DNA of 64,000 nucleotides, taken from NCBI GenBank assembly GCA_905182035.1, contig CAJIZL010000011.1:62001-126000 (forward strand). Reading direction: 5' to 3'. A program made the position numbers and the translations under genes. Numbering within the stretch: the stretch's first letter is position 1; the number at the start of each line of letters is the position of its first letter. The notes below the pieces were generated by a model, which was not told the origin of the DNA, made no database searches, and saw only the letters and a program-made list of their open reading frames with translations. Shown here piece after piece: positions 39,053 to 47,922 of the stretch. Source of the stretch: Oceanospirillaceae bacterium ASP10-02a. Its GTDB lineage: Bacteria > Pseudomonadota > Gammaproteobacteria > Pseudomonadales > Balneatricaceae.

Positions 39053-39076
39053 AAGGAAGTCCTATTGCTGATTTAT

Positions 39077-39409
39077 CTAGTGAGCCACGGCCTTAGAAAA
39101 TACTTGCATAATGATGACGCCCGAAAGAATACAGGTGACGCCGATGATGGCAGGCGTATCGAGGCGCTCGTTAAAGAACCAATGGCCAATGACCGAAATA
39201 AGTACGATCCCCATGCCTGACCACACGGCATAGACTACGCCAATAGGCAGTACTTTGAGGGAGAACGTTAATAGATAAAACGACACCACAAAACATACAG
39301 CAACTGCTAAAGAAGGCAAGAACTTGGTAAACCCCGCAGACTGCTTAATCGCTGAGGTGCCGACTACTTCAAATATTACGGCTAAAAATAGCAAAAACCA
39401 GCTCTTCAT
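39077..39409 (-). CDS. Small multidrug resistance (EmrE-type) transporter
   Basis: 110 residues with four membrane helices. The first holds the essential Glu in AVIFEVVGTSAIKQSAGF near 14, and the fourth-helix region has GVTCILSGVIIMQVFSK. SMR proteins exchange protons for quaternary ammonium compounds; E. coli EmrE has been reported to export betaine and choline. It precedes betI on one transcript, which suggests a quaternary-amine role, though drug efflux is also possible. Confidence 0.88.
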   Translation of the reverse strand: MKSWFLLFLAVIFEVVGTSAIKQSAGFTKFLPSLAVAVCFVVSFYLLTFSLKVLPIGVVYAVWSGMGIVLISVIGHWFFNERLDTPAIIGVTCILSGVIIMQVFSKAVAH

Positions 39410-39477
39410 TACTAATCCTTGAATATGAATTACTTAGAGCTGAACTTTACCCGATGATAGGTTGCCATGCGAGACAA

Positions 39478-40905
39478 TTAACAATTGTCAGAAGATTTTT
39501 CTAAAGCTAAATAGTTATCGATACCGGCAATGCGATCTTGTGCGTGATGATTGACGTAAATGACAGAAGTTTCCCTAGCTGCGCAGATTTTTTCGATCAA
39601 GGCTAAAACCAGCTGACGATTGATATCGTCTAGACCCAAACAAGGTTCATCTAGAATTAACAGTGGTGGGTGCTTAACCATAGCTCTAGCGATCAGTAGC
39701 AGGCGCTGGTCACCATAAGACAGCTTATTAAAAGGCTGGTCGCCTCGGTTTGGCATGCCTAATAAAGCTAACCATTGATCGGCAATTTGTTTTTGCCGGT
39801 CGCTACTTCTACTATACAAGCCGATGGAATCGTAAAAACCAGAAATGATGACATTGCGTAAGCTGGTACCCACGCGGTATTCCCACTGCAAAGCAGTGGA
39901 GACGTAACCTATGTACTGTTTAATCTGCCATATGCTTTCGCCATTGCCCCTTTGGTAACCAAACACAAAAATATCGTTGGTATAGCACTGGGGGTGGTCA
40001 CCGGTGATGAGTGACAAAAGCGCCGTTTTACCACTGCCGTTAGGGCCGCTGAGTTGCCAATTTTGATTCGGTTCTATGCTCCAATTGAGATCATTAAGCA
40101 ACACCATGTCGGTGTGCTTGATACAAATGTTGCTAAGTTTCACAAGGGGTTGTTGTGGATCTAACGCTGGGATTACATTATCTGTATCCGCAACGGGAAC
40201 TTGCAAGTCTGTGGTCTTAAGGTGTAACAGTTGGTATAGCTCAGCATAAGCCTGAGTGTCTTCTCGCTTCACTTGATGACGTAGTTCGCCTTGCTCCATA
40301 TAAGCAATGTGACTAATAAACTCTGGAATTTCGTCAAAACGATTGAGTACCATAACCACTGGGGTGTGTTGTACTACTTCGGCAAGGTGGTGTTGCAGCA
40401 GCGTATGAGCGGTGCTATCGAGGCCATCAAAGGGCTCGTCTAAAATCAACAGGTCTGCATGACAAGACAAGGCCCTAATGAGTATGACTTTTCGAGATTC
40501 TCCTGTTGATAACTTTCGGAAGGCGCGATCGAGTATATAATTTAACTCGAACTTGTGAATTAAACCCTGTGCAACAGTTGTATCTATTTCCGCGGTAAAG
40601 ATAATTTCGCGCACAGGGGTACCGAGGCTTATGACGTCGAGGATGTCGGCATCATCTTTTTTCAGTTCGGCTTGAATTAGCTCAGCTTGGGCCTCAAAGG
40701 ACACCCAACCAATATTGCAAGGAAGGCCACTAGTGTTGCCAGCTAGGATTTCTCCATAGCCAGCTAACACGGCGGCGAGGGCAGATTTACCCGCGCCATT
40801 TGCGCCAGTAATCAGCCAATGCTGGTGCTGCTCAATTTGCCAATTAATGTGTTTAAGTTGAAAACCTTCATCAAACTCTACGGCCAAATTATGCAGCTGG
40901 ATCAT
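39478..40905 (-). CDS. modF: Tandem ABC ATPase, ModF-like
   Basis: 475 residues with two ABC ATPase domains and no membrane segments. First: Walker A TGANGAGKSALAAVLAG near 33, signature LSTGESRKV near 132, Walker B LLILDEPFDGLD near 153. Second: Walker A SGPNGSGKTALLSLITGDHP near 281, signature LSYGDQRLL near 401, Walker B LLILDEPCLGLD near 422. VLNRFDEIPEFISHIAYME between them, and the domain layout, match E. coli ModF. ModF is linked to molybdate in E. coli, but no mod genes lie nearby, so the role here is uncertain. It lies 12 bases after ilvC. Confidence 0.8.
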   Translation of the reverse strand: MIQLHNLAVEFDEGFQLKHINWQIEQHQHWLITGANGAGKSALAAVLAGYGEILAGNTSGLPCNIGWVSFEAQAELIQAELKKDDADILDVISLGTPVREIIFTAEIDTTVAQGLIHKFELNYILDRAFRKLSTGESRKVILIRALSCHADLLILDEPFDGLDSTAHTLLQHHLAEVVQHTPVVMVLNRFDEIPEFISHIAYMEQGELRHQVKREDTQAYAELYQLLHLKTTDLQVPVADTDNVIPALDPQQPLVKLSNICIKHTDMVLLNDLNWSIEPNQNWQLSGPNGSGKTALLSLITGDHPQCYTNDIFVFGYQRGNGESIWQIKQYIGYVSTALQWEYRVGTSLRNVIISGFYDSIGLYSRSSDRQKQIADQWLALLGMPNRGDQPFNKLSYGDQRLLLIARAMVKHPPLLILDEPCLGLDDINRQLVLALIEKICAARETSVIYVNHHAQDRIAGIDNYLALEKSSDNC

Positions 40906-40917
40906 AAAGAATCTCGC

Positions 40918-42393
40918 TTAGATGATCTTCTTCATGTCTGCCATGTGGCCGCGCAAAGTTGCGCCAATGGCTTCTACAGGGTGGCTACGCAGGGCTTCGT
41001 TTACTTCGATTAAACGGGCGTTATCTACGCCATTGTCATCGCTACTAAGGCCACGGCCAATCACGTCTGTGTCGATGTCTTTCATGAAATCATTCAATAA
41101 AGGCAAGCAGGCGTGGTTGTACAAGTAACAGCCATATTCTGCAGTATCAGAGATAGTGGCGTTCATTTCGTACAACTTCTTACGGGCAATGGTATTAGCG
41201 ATCAGCGGTGTTTCATGCAACGACTCGTAGTAAGCAGAATCTGCAATGATACCTGCGGCAGTCATAGTTTCAAAGGCTAGCTCTACACCAGCTTTAACCA
41301 TGGCTACCATTAAAATGCCGTGGTCGAAGTATTCTTGCTCAGAGATTTCCACGTCACCAGCTACGGTCTTTTCAAAAGCAGTTTCGCCTGTTTCTGCACG
41401 CCAGCCCAGTAGATTAATATCATCGTTGGCCCAGTCTGCCATCATGGTGCGAGAGAAAGTGCCGTTGATAATATCGTCTTGGTGCTTGTTGTACAAAGGG
41501 CGCATGATTACTTTCAATTCTTCAGAAAGGTCAAAAGCCTTGATCTTAGCCGGGTTAGAAAGACGGTCTAGCATGTTAGTTACGCCGCCGTACTTCAGCG
41601 CTTCAGTAATGGTTTCCCAACCGTATTGGATTAGCTTAGAGGCATAGCCTGCATCCACACCCTTGTCGATCATCTTGTCAAAGCACAATAAAGATCCTGT
41701 TTGTAGCATGCCACAAAGGATGGTTTGTTCACCCATAAGGTCAGACTTTACTTCAGCAATAAAAGACGACATCAATACGCCAGCCTTATGACCGCCAGTA
41801 CCTACGGCGTAGGCTTTAGCTAGAGCTAAACCATGGCCTTGTGGATCGTTGTTTTCGTGCACAGCGATCAAGGTGGGTACGCCAAAACCCCGCACGTATT
41901 CAGCACGCACTTCAGAACCTGGGCACTTAGGTGCAACCATGATGACGGTTAGATCGTCACGGACCTGCATGCCTTCTTCAACAATGTTAAAACCATGTGA
42001 GTAAGACAAACATGCGCCTTGCTTCATTAGCGGCATAACTGCAGTAACCACAGGGGTGTGCTGCTTGTCTGGAGTAAGGTTAAGTACTATATCTGCAGTG
42101 GGGATGAGTTCTTCGTAGGTGCCTACGGTAAAGCCGTTCTCAGAAGCGTTCTTAAAAGACTGACGCTTCTCATCGATAGCTGATTGGCGCAGGGTGTAAG
42201 ATACGTCTAAGCCGCTGTCACGTAGGTTTAAGCCTTGGTTAAGGCCTTGGGCACCACAACCAATGATGACCATTTTTTTGCCTTTTAGGGCATTTACCCC
42301 GTCAGTGAATTCATTCATGTGCATAAAACGGCACTTGGCTAGTTGTTCAAGCTGCTCGCGCAAAGGCAAGGTATTAAAGTAGTTATTAGACAT
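40918..42393 (-). CDS. ilvC: Ketol-acid reductoisomerase, class II
   Basis: A 491-residue NADPH enzyme of valine/isoleucine synthesis. The start is the ATG at 42393 ([19 protein letters not shown]); a longer frame adds 40 unconserved residues that read through the promoter. Rossmann motif [20 protein letters not shown] near 36-55, then [20 protein letters not shown] near 150. The length with two C-terminal knotted domains is that of the E. coli-type class II form, not the 340-residue class I. It is divergent from ilvY, its usual activator. Confidence 0.96.
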   Translation of the reverse strand: MSNNYFNTLPLREQLEQLAKCRFMHMNEFTDGVNALKGKKMVIIGCGAQGLNQGLNLRDSGLDVSYTLRQSAIDEKRQSFKNASENGFTVGTYEELIPTADIVLNLTPDKQHTPVVTAVMPLMKQGACLSYSHGFNIVEEGMQVRDDLTVIMVAPKCPGSEVRAEYVRGFGVPTLIAVHENNDPQGHGLALAKAYAVGTGGHKAGVLMSSFIAEVKSDLMGEQTILCGMLQTGSLLCFDKMIDKGVDAGYASKLIQYGWETITEALKYGGVTNMLDRLSNPAKIKAFDLSEELKVIMRPLYNKHQDDIINGTFSRTMMADWANDDINLLGWRAETGETAFEKTVAGDVEISEQEYFDHGILMVAMVKAGVELAFETMTAAGIIADSAYYESLHETPLIANTIARKKLYEMNATISDTAEYGCYLYNHACLPLLNDFMKDIDTDVIGRGLSSDDNGVDNARLIEVNEALRSHPVEAIGATLRGHMADMKKII

Positions 42394-42476
42394 GGGGAAA
42401 CCCTGTGGTTGTAAGATCAATAATTTGAGTCTGGTGAAGCTGGCATCATAATACGCTTTGTTGATGTTTTCGTAAA

Positions 42477-42513
42477 TTGATATATATGCTACATAGTGAG
42501 CCATATATAGCAA
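42477..42513. promoter_or_regulatory. Inverted repeat in the ilvC-ilvY intergenic region
   Basis: TTGATATATATGC (42477-42489) and CCATATATAGCAA (42501-42513) are inverted copies matching at 11 of 13 positions with 11 bases between them. In E. coli IlvY binds paired operators between the divergent ilvY and ilvC genes and activates ilvC with acetohydroxy acids; the position here is right for such a site. Confidence 0.55.
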
Positions 42514-42545
42514 TATTGTTTTGAAACTATGCTAGAGTCTAGTTT

Positions 42546-43439
42546 ATGGACATAAAACACCTCAAGCACTTCTTGGCCCTGACAGAGAACTTACACTTTG
42601 GTAAAGCCAGTGCAGCGTGCCACATTAGTTTGTCTGCGTTATCTCGCAATATAAGGCAATTAGAAGAAGGGCTAGGGGCGCCATTGTTCAACCGAGACAA
42701 CCGCAGCGTGCAACTCACTTCAGAAGGCCAAACCTTTGTGAGCTATGCCCGCTCAGCAGTAGGAGAATGGGATGCTATTCGTAACCAAGTACAAGATGCC
42801 CATGGACAACTCCAAGGTGAAGTAAGTTTATATTGCTCTGTTACGGCAGTGTATAGTTTGTTGTTTGACCTGTTTCAGCGTTTTCGCCAAGATCACCCGA
42901 ACATAGAAATCAAACTCCACACTGGTGATCCAGACCAAGGCATTGCTCATGTTATTTCTAGTGAAGAGGACCTAGCCATCGTTGCTAGGCCAAAAAACTT
43001 ACCCAGAGAGTTGGCTTTTAAACCGATTACCATATCCCCCTTAGTCTTTATCGCACCCAAAGATCAAAGTAACCTAGAACAACCTTTAATCACTCCAACC
43101 AGTCCTAAAGAATGGTCTCAAGTGCCCATGATCTTGGCAGAAGGTGGTTTGTCTCGTCAGCGCACGGACGCCTGGTTTAGGGCTATGGATGTAACCCCAA
43201 AAATCTACGCTCAAGTGGCAGGTAATGAAGCTATTGTCATTATGGTAAGCCTCGGCTTAGGTATTGGCGTAGTGCCAAAGATCGTTCTGGATAACAGCCC
43301 TACCATTGAGCGAATTCAAATATTAGACGTGAAACCGCAACTTGAAGCCTATGATGTAGGTTTGGTTGCCCTTAAAAAGAACCTTAAAAAACCCTTGGTT
43401 AGTGCCTTATGGCAACTAGTGGCACAGGGGTCAAATTAA
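42546..43439 (+). CDS. ilvY: LysR-type activator IlvY
   Basis: A 297-residue LysR regulator. The HTH is MDIKHLKHFLALTENLHFGK, continuing ASAACHISLSALSRNIRQLE; an HFGKAS helix and the SLSALSRNIRQLEE recognition helix match IlvY. The co-inducer domain follows. Divergent from ilvC with a 152-base gap, as in enterobacteria. The aldolase gene starts 12 bases after its stop, but the two are probably unrelated. Confidence 0.9.
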   Translation: MDIKHLKHFLALTENLHFGKASAACHISLSALSRNIRQLEEGLGAPLFNRDNRSVQLTSEGQTFVSYARSAVGEWDAIRNQVQDAHGQLQGEVSLYCSVTAVYSLLFDLFQRFRQDHPNIEIKLHTGDPDQGIAHVISSEEDLAIVARPKNLPRELAFKPITISPLVFIAPKDQSNLEQPLITPTSPKEWSQVPMILAEGGLSRQRTDAWFRAMDVTPKIYAQVAGNEAIVIMVSLGLGIGVVPKIVLDNSPTIERIQILDVKPQLEAYDVGLVALKKNLKKPLVSALWQLVAQGSN

Positions 43440-43451
43440 TGGAGAGTAGCA

Positions 43452-44519
43452 ATGGCCCCCAGTAAGGACCAAGTAATGATTAATAAAGTATTTTCCAGTG
43501 ATAACACAGTAGGTGCAGCACCAGCGGTGTTACAGGCAATTATGGACGCTGGCATAGCTATCCAAAAACCCTATGGTAAAGATCACTATAGCGAGCAGGT
43601 GGAGAAGGCCCTTGCAGAAATTTTTGAGTGTCCTGTTAGCGTGTTTTTAGTAGCTACGGGCACGGCCGCCAACGCCTTGGCTCTGAGTGTGTTGACACCG
43701 CCATGGGGTGCCGTACTTTGTCACCCCCATAGCCATATCAATGTTGATGAATGTGGTGCCCCAGAATTTTTCACTCACGGTGCTAAGTTGGTTTTCATAG
43801 ATGGAGACCATAGTAAGCTTTGCCCTAAAACATTGGCACTCAAGGCAACACCAAATATCGCTGATGTGCATTCGGTACAAACCTCTGTGGTGAGTGTGAG
43901 CCAAACTACGGAAACAGGCAGCGTTTATAGCCTAGAAGAGTTGTCTAACATCGGGCGGATCTGCAGAGACAATGGCTTAAAGTTTCATATGGATGGCGCT
44001 CGTTTTACCAATGCATTGGTCGCTTTGGATTGTTCTCCTGCAGCCATGACATGGCAAGCTGGTGTTGACGTGTTATCTTTTGGGGCGACCAAGAACGGCA
44101 CTTTAGCAGTGGAAGCAATTGTACTGTTTGACCAGGAATTAGCACAAGAAATGGCATGGAGGCGCAAGCGATCTGGTCATTTAATGTCTAAAATGTACTT
44201 GATGTCTGCGCAGCTAGACGCCTACTTTAAGCAGGATTTGTGGCTTAATAACGCCCGCCATGCCAACGCAATGGCGCTGCGGTTGGATCAAGGTTTTCGC
44301 ACTATTGAGGGTGTAGAGATGCAAGGGAAGACGGCTTCAAATATGTTTTTTTGTAAGCTGCCCAAGGCAATGATTGACGGTTTACTTGAGCAAGGCTTTT
44401 ATTTTTACAGCGATAGGTGGGGTGAAAATATAGTTCGCCTAGTGACCAGCTTTGCCACTAACGAAACTGATGTTGACTACTTTATAAGTGCTGCTAAAAA
44501 GTTGGCAAAGACTATCTAG
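43452..44519 (+). CDS. ltaE: Low-specificity L-threonine aldolase-like PLP enzyme
   Basis: A 355-residue beta-eliminating lyase family enzyme cleaving L-threonine to glycine and acetaldehyde. FSSDNTVGAAPAVLQAIMDA at about 14-33 is the family start; GTAANALALSVL lies near 70, HMDGARFTNALVALD near 178, and the PLP lysine is in SFGATKNGTLAVEAI near 209. An internal ATG at 43476 (MINKVFSSDN) is an alternative start. It ends overlapping the DMSP-lyase-like gene by 8 bases, tail to tail. D- versus L-specificity and a phenylserine preference cannot be told. Confidence 0.85.
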   Translation: MAPSKDQVMINKVFSSDNTVGAAPAVLQAIMDAGIAIQKPYGKDHYSEQVEKALAEIFECPVSVFLVATGTAANALALSVLTPPWGAVLCHPHSHINVDECGAPEFFTHGAKLVFIDGDHSKLCPKTLALKATPNIADVHSVQTSVVSVSQTTETGSVYSLEELSNIGRICRDNGLKFHMDGARFTNALVALDCSPAAMTWQAGVDVLSFGATKNGTLAVEAIVLFDQELAQEMAWRRKRSGHLMSKMYLMSAQLDAYFKQDLWLNNARHANAMALRLDQGFRTIEGVEMQGKTASNMFFCKLPKAMIDGLLEQGFYFYSDRWGENIVRLVTSFATNETDVDYFISAAKKLAKTI

Positions 44520-45156
44520 CAGAAGAGCTAATAGCTGCGCTAAAAGGCGTAAAGGGTTTATCTAGCGGTAAACACCAAAGTGCAACCAAAGGCGTACTAA
44601 GGGATTTCATGCCGTGCATTACATCACTAGGGTTATGCACTAAGCCACCTAGGCCTGGTGTATGCCAATCGCCACTGGCTTGGCGCCATCTGCCATCACT
44701 CAAGACAACGTATATTTCTTCTGGTTCGTGCTGGTGGTCGGGGTAGTCTATATCGGGGCGCATTAAAGTCACGCCTACAATTAAATCGTGCCGCACTTCT
44801 ATGCCTTCTGGGCCTATTATTTGAGCGTTTACATGGCTCTCCATGAAGCTTGGATTATTAGCCACAGGCCTTTGGTACCAAGGCAGATTATCAGCTAGGT
44901 CTATTATGCTGTTAACCATATTTTGGCAGGGTTCAGGTAAAATTCCATTGGCTCGCTTTATTTGAGGTAACAAATCAGACAAAGGGTTGGCTCGGTGAGC
45001 TTGCCGGCCAACATCACTGCGGGAACCCAATCGTTCTATCACTGTATGTACGGTGCTCAGTCCAGCAGAATCTAGATTACTGGCTAGTTGTAGTAGCGAA
45101 ACTAGATGTTGGCGTAGGCTAGCAAGCTCTCGTTGGATGTTTTTCTGATGTTGCAT
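44512..45156 (-). CDS. Dimethylsulfoniopropionate lyase-like cupin (DddQ/DddL type)
   Basis: 214 residues. The N-terminal half is helical; the C-terminal half is a cupin with metal motif DYPDHQHEPEEIYVVLSDG near 136-154 (two His, Glu and Tyr), GDWHTPGLGGLVHNPSDVMH near 161-180 with the further His, and closing PLVALWCLP. This is the layout of the DddQ/DddL/DddW cupin lyases that cleave DMSP to dimethyl sulfide and acrylate. Exact subfamily and activity are inferred; a non-lyase cupin remains possible. On the minus strand downstream of an MFS carrier. Confidence 0.65.
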   Translation of the reverse strand: MQHQKNIQRELASLRQHLVSLLQLASNLDSAGLSTVHTVIERLGSRSDVGRQAHRANPLSDLLPQIKRANGILPEPCQNMVNSIIDLADNLPWYQRPVANNPSFMESHVNAQIIGPEGIEVRHDLIVGVTLMRPDIDYPDHQHEPEEIYVVLSDGRWRQASGDWHTPGLGGLVHNPSDVMHGMKSLSTPLVALWCLPLDKPFTPFSAAISSSAR

Positions 45157-45173
45157 GTTTTTCTGTTATAGGT

Positions 45174-45350
45174 TCACTTAAGAGGCATCATAACCTTTTT
45201 AAAGCGTGTTATAGAAGTAGGCGAAATACCCCAATACACTGTATAGCAAGACTCATTGTTATGGTCATCATGAGAGTCGTGATCATGGTCGACATCGCAG
45301 TCTCTAAGTTCTACCGATGATACATAGACAGGAATATTTATAATTGTGTT
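45174..45350 (-). other. His/Asp-rich open tail in frame after the MFS stop
   Basis: 58 codons, in the frame of the MFS gene and directly following its TAA, with no ATG, GTG or TTG before residue 38. Its centre reads DCDVDHDHDSHDDHNNE, a likely metal-binding composition, and it ends at a TGA at 45174. It could be a lost extension, a relic of another gene, or chance; the composition is what makes it notable. The gap is otherwise empty. Confidence 0.4.
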
Positions 45351-46586
45351 TTAGCCTTTGGCTGCCAACCAAGCGGTAGACATAGCCATGCAACCTCCTA
45401 CAACCCAGAAGGCTACCGTTAGGTCTTGAGTTAAATAAGCTGCTAGGCCTAATAATAAAGCGCCAATTGCATAACCCAAGTCGCGCCAAAATCGATAAAT
45501 ACCAATGGCAGTAGCGCGCCATTGGGGTTGCGAAAAGTCTGCAATGGCAGCGGCTAAATTAGGGTAGAGTAAAGCCATCCCTAAACCCGTAAGGGCGGAG
45601 CTGAAGCTCCACCACAAGACCGTTTCGTTGAGGGGCATTACGAGTACGCCAATTGTAGTTAGCGCCATTCCCGTAACGTTAAGTCGTTGGCGGCCATACT
45701 TGTCAGACCAATGCCCAGTGAGTAATTGGCTAGCGCCCCAAACTAATCCATATATCGAAATAATCCACCCCGTTAATGGCAAATCTTGAGTCTTTTGATA
45801 CAAGTAGATGGGATATACAATCCACACCAATGCGTCAACAAATTTTTCAACGCAGCCTGCTTGGGTAATCGCTAGTAGCCGCGAATCGCTCCAACTCATC
45901 CGCTTAAATACAGACCATGTTGACACGGTTTGCGTGGCAGTTGTTGGCGCCTCGTGTTGTGTTTGATACAAAGCCCATGGGCGGGTTTCGACAATGTTTA
46001 ACCATGTGAGGATAAAGGCAAGGCTAATGATTAGAAAGCCAAATACTAACAAACCCGTTTTGAGTCCTAACCACTGGCTGATGTAAGCGCTCGCTAACCC
46101 ACCTAGAGCAACACCAGTATAGCCTGCAAATTCATTCAAACCGATGGTGAGGCCGCGTTCATCGGCTGCGGTAATATCCAGTTTGGCCGTTTGACTCATA
46201 GACCAAGTGAGGCCTTGGTTGATACCCAAAAGCACAGTGGCAAATACTACCCAGGCCCACGATTGGGCAAAATAAAATAATACCGGAATAGGCAAGGCAA
46301 TAAGCCAACCTGCAAGATGAACAGGTTTGCGACCAATTTTCTCAGCCCAATACCCAGCTACAAAATTCATGCAACCTTTAACCACACCAAAGGCAATAAC
46401 AAAGGTACTGAGTAGTAAAAGTGAATCTTTAGCTAAGCCAAATTCTTGCTCGGCTAGTGGCGTAATGACTATACGAGTAGTGCCCAACATGAGCCCCACA
46501 AAAAATACTTGTAGTAGCCACTGAAAAAGCTGAGGAGAATTGTTTTTCAGTCCATAGGTAAGGGGCTGAGTAAGGAGTGTGATCAT
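45351..46586 (-). CDS. MFS transporter
   Basis: A 411-residue carrier with about 12 membrane segments. The loop 2-3 motif is YWAEKIGRKPVHLAGWL near 78, repeated as HWSDKYGRQRLNVTGMA in the second half, the usual MFS sign. No substrate motif is recognised. Directly after its TAA the same frame stays open for 58 codons with a His/Asp-rich stretch (see 45174-45350). It may be paired with the DMSP-lyase-like gene 194 bases further on the same strand. Confidence 0.85.
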   Translation of the reverse strand: MITLLTQPLTYGLKNNSPQLFQWLLQVFFVGLMLGTTRIVITPLAEQEFGLAKDSLLLLSTFVIAFGVVKGCMNFVAGYWAEKIGRKPVHLAGWLIALPIPVLFYFAQSWAWVVFATVLLGINQGLTWSMSQTAKLDITAADERGLTIGLNEFAGYTGVALGGLASAYISQWLGLKTGLLVFGFLIISLAFILTWLNIVETRPWALYQTQHEAPTTATQTVSTWSVFKRMSWSDSRLLAITQAGCVEKFVDALVWIVYPIYLYQKTQDLPLTGWIISIYGLVWGASQLLTGHWSDKYGRQRLNVTGMALTTIGVLVMPLNETVLWWSFSSALTGLGMALLYPNLAAAIADFSQPQWRATAIGIYRFWRDLGYAIGALLLGLAAYLTQDLTVAFWVVGGCMAMSTAWLAAKG

Positions 46587-46773
46587 GGTGTGCTGCCCTT
46601 TTTATAGGCGATTAATTTAAAGGCAATTAATAATGTATTAAACTATTCTAAATAAAAGAACAGGTCAATACTTGACCATAATAGCGTTCATCACTGTCAG
46701 CTCAGAAGTCGCTTGTGTGGCGTGCATCAAACTGCTAGATTCATGGCACTTGCCATCGTTACAGCAAAACCTT

Positions 46774-47880
46774 ATGAACCCTACTAATAACCAACTACCA
46801 ACCACAATGTCTGGTGTGCACCTGATTGGCCATGGCGGCTTAGATCAGCTGGTGTATCGTCATGATATTCCTACCCCCCAACCTAAAGACGGTGAGGTGC
46901 TACTGAAAGTGTTGGCAGCCGGGGTAAATAATACTGACATTAATACTCGTATTGGTTGGTACTCAAAACAAGTCACTGGCGATACCAACAGCGGTGCCGA
47001 TCAAGGTTATGATGAACTTGATGCTACCACTGCCACATGGTCGGGTAGCGCATTACAGTTGCCGCGTATCCAAGGGGCAGACGTGTGTGGCGAAGTGGTT
47101 TCTGTAGGATCAGGTGTTAATGCAGAGCGTATAGGTGAACGCGTTCTTGTACGTACTATGCAGCAAGATCCGCAGACCAAAAAACGCTTTGATTGTGTAA
47201 CCTTTGGGTCTGAATATGATGGTGGTTTTGCGCAATATACCTGTGCCCTGAGCGATGAAGCATATGCGGTAAATACACCTTGGAGTGATGTTGAATTGGC
47301 ATCTATTCCTTGCGCATATTCTACTGCTGAAAACATGCTCCATAGGGCCAGTTTAAAGTCTGGAGAACGGGTATTAATCACAGGTGCTTCTGGTGGTGTG
47401 GGTTCTGCTGCAGTGCAGTTAGCAAAGCGTCGTGGTGCATATGTGATTGCCGTTGCTGGCGTGACCAAACATGATGACGTAAAAGCGTTAGGAGCTGATC
47501 AGCTAGTCCCTAGGGGTGTTGACCTTGTTGCTGCTATTGGCGCTGATGAAGTAGATTTAGTTGTAGATTTGGTGGCTGGTCCAGACTGGCCTCAACTGCT
47601 CGACGTATTGCGTCGGGGTGGCCGCTATGCCACCTCTGGAGCCATCGCTGGACCTATGGTTGAATTGGATGTTCGTACGTTATATTTAAAAGACCTCACT
47701 TTCTTTGGCTGTACGTTTCAAGATCACATTGTATTTAGCAACTTGGTGAGCTATATCGAAGCAGAAGAAATTCGCCCAGTGGTGGCTCAAAGCTACCCAC
47801 TTAAACAAATTCACAAAGCCCAAACAGACTTCTTGAATAAAGGGTTTACAGGTAAGTTAGTGCTCATTCCTGAGTCGTAA
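46774..47880 (+). CDS. MDR-family zinc-type alcohol dehydrogenase-like / quinone-reductase-like enzyme
   Basis: 368 residues from the ATG at 46774; a longer frame from 46672 reads into unconserved sequence, and a later ATG at 46807 is also possible. The GroES-like domain holds VLLKVLAAGVNNTDINTRIG near 40-59, IQGADVCGEVVSVGSGVN near 96, and the Rossmann motif ERVLITGASGGVGSAAVQLA near 188-207. No clear catalytic zinc ligands are evident, so an enoyl/quinone reductase role is likelier than alcohol oxidation. It is divergent from the MFS gene and precedes the enolase-superfamily gene. Confidence 0.78.
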   Translation: MNPTNNQLPTTMSGVHLIGHGGLDQLVYRHDIPTPQPKDGEVLLKVLAAGVNNTDINTRIGWYSKQVTGDTNSGADQGYDELDATTATWSGSALQLPRIQGADVCGEVVSVGSGVNAERIGERVLVRTMQQDPQTKKRFDCVTFGSEYDGGFAQYTCALSDEAYAVNTPWSDVELASIPCAYSTAENMLHRASLKSGERVLITGASGGVGSAAVQLAKRRGAYVIAVAGVTKHDDVKALGADQLVPRGVDLVAAIGADEVDLVVDLVAGPDWPQLLDVLRRGGRYATSGAIAGPMVELDVRTLYLKDLTFFGCTFQDHIVFSNLVSYIEAEEIRPVVAQSYPLKQIHKAQTDFLNKGFTGKLVLIPES

Positions 47881-47922
47881 GTTGGGCTGCTTAAGTACTG
47901 CATAATAATAAAAGGTAAGCCC

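Noticed and set aside
41246-41647. 133-residue plus-strand ORF inside ilvC
   Set aside because: Low-complexity Ser/Ala-rich shadow of ilvC.
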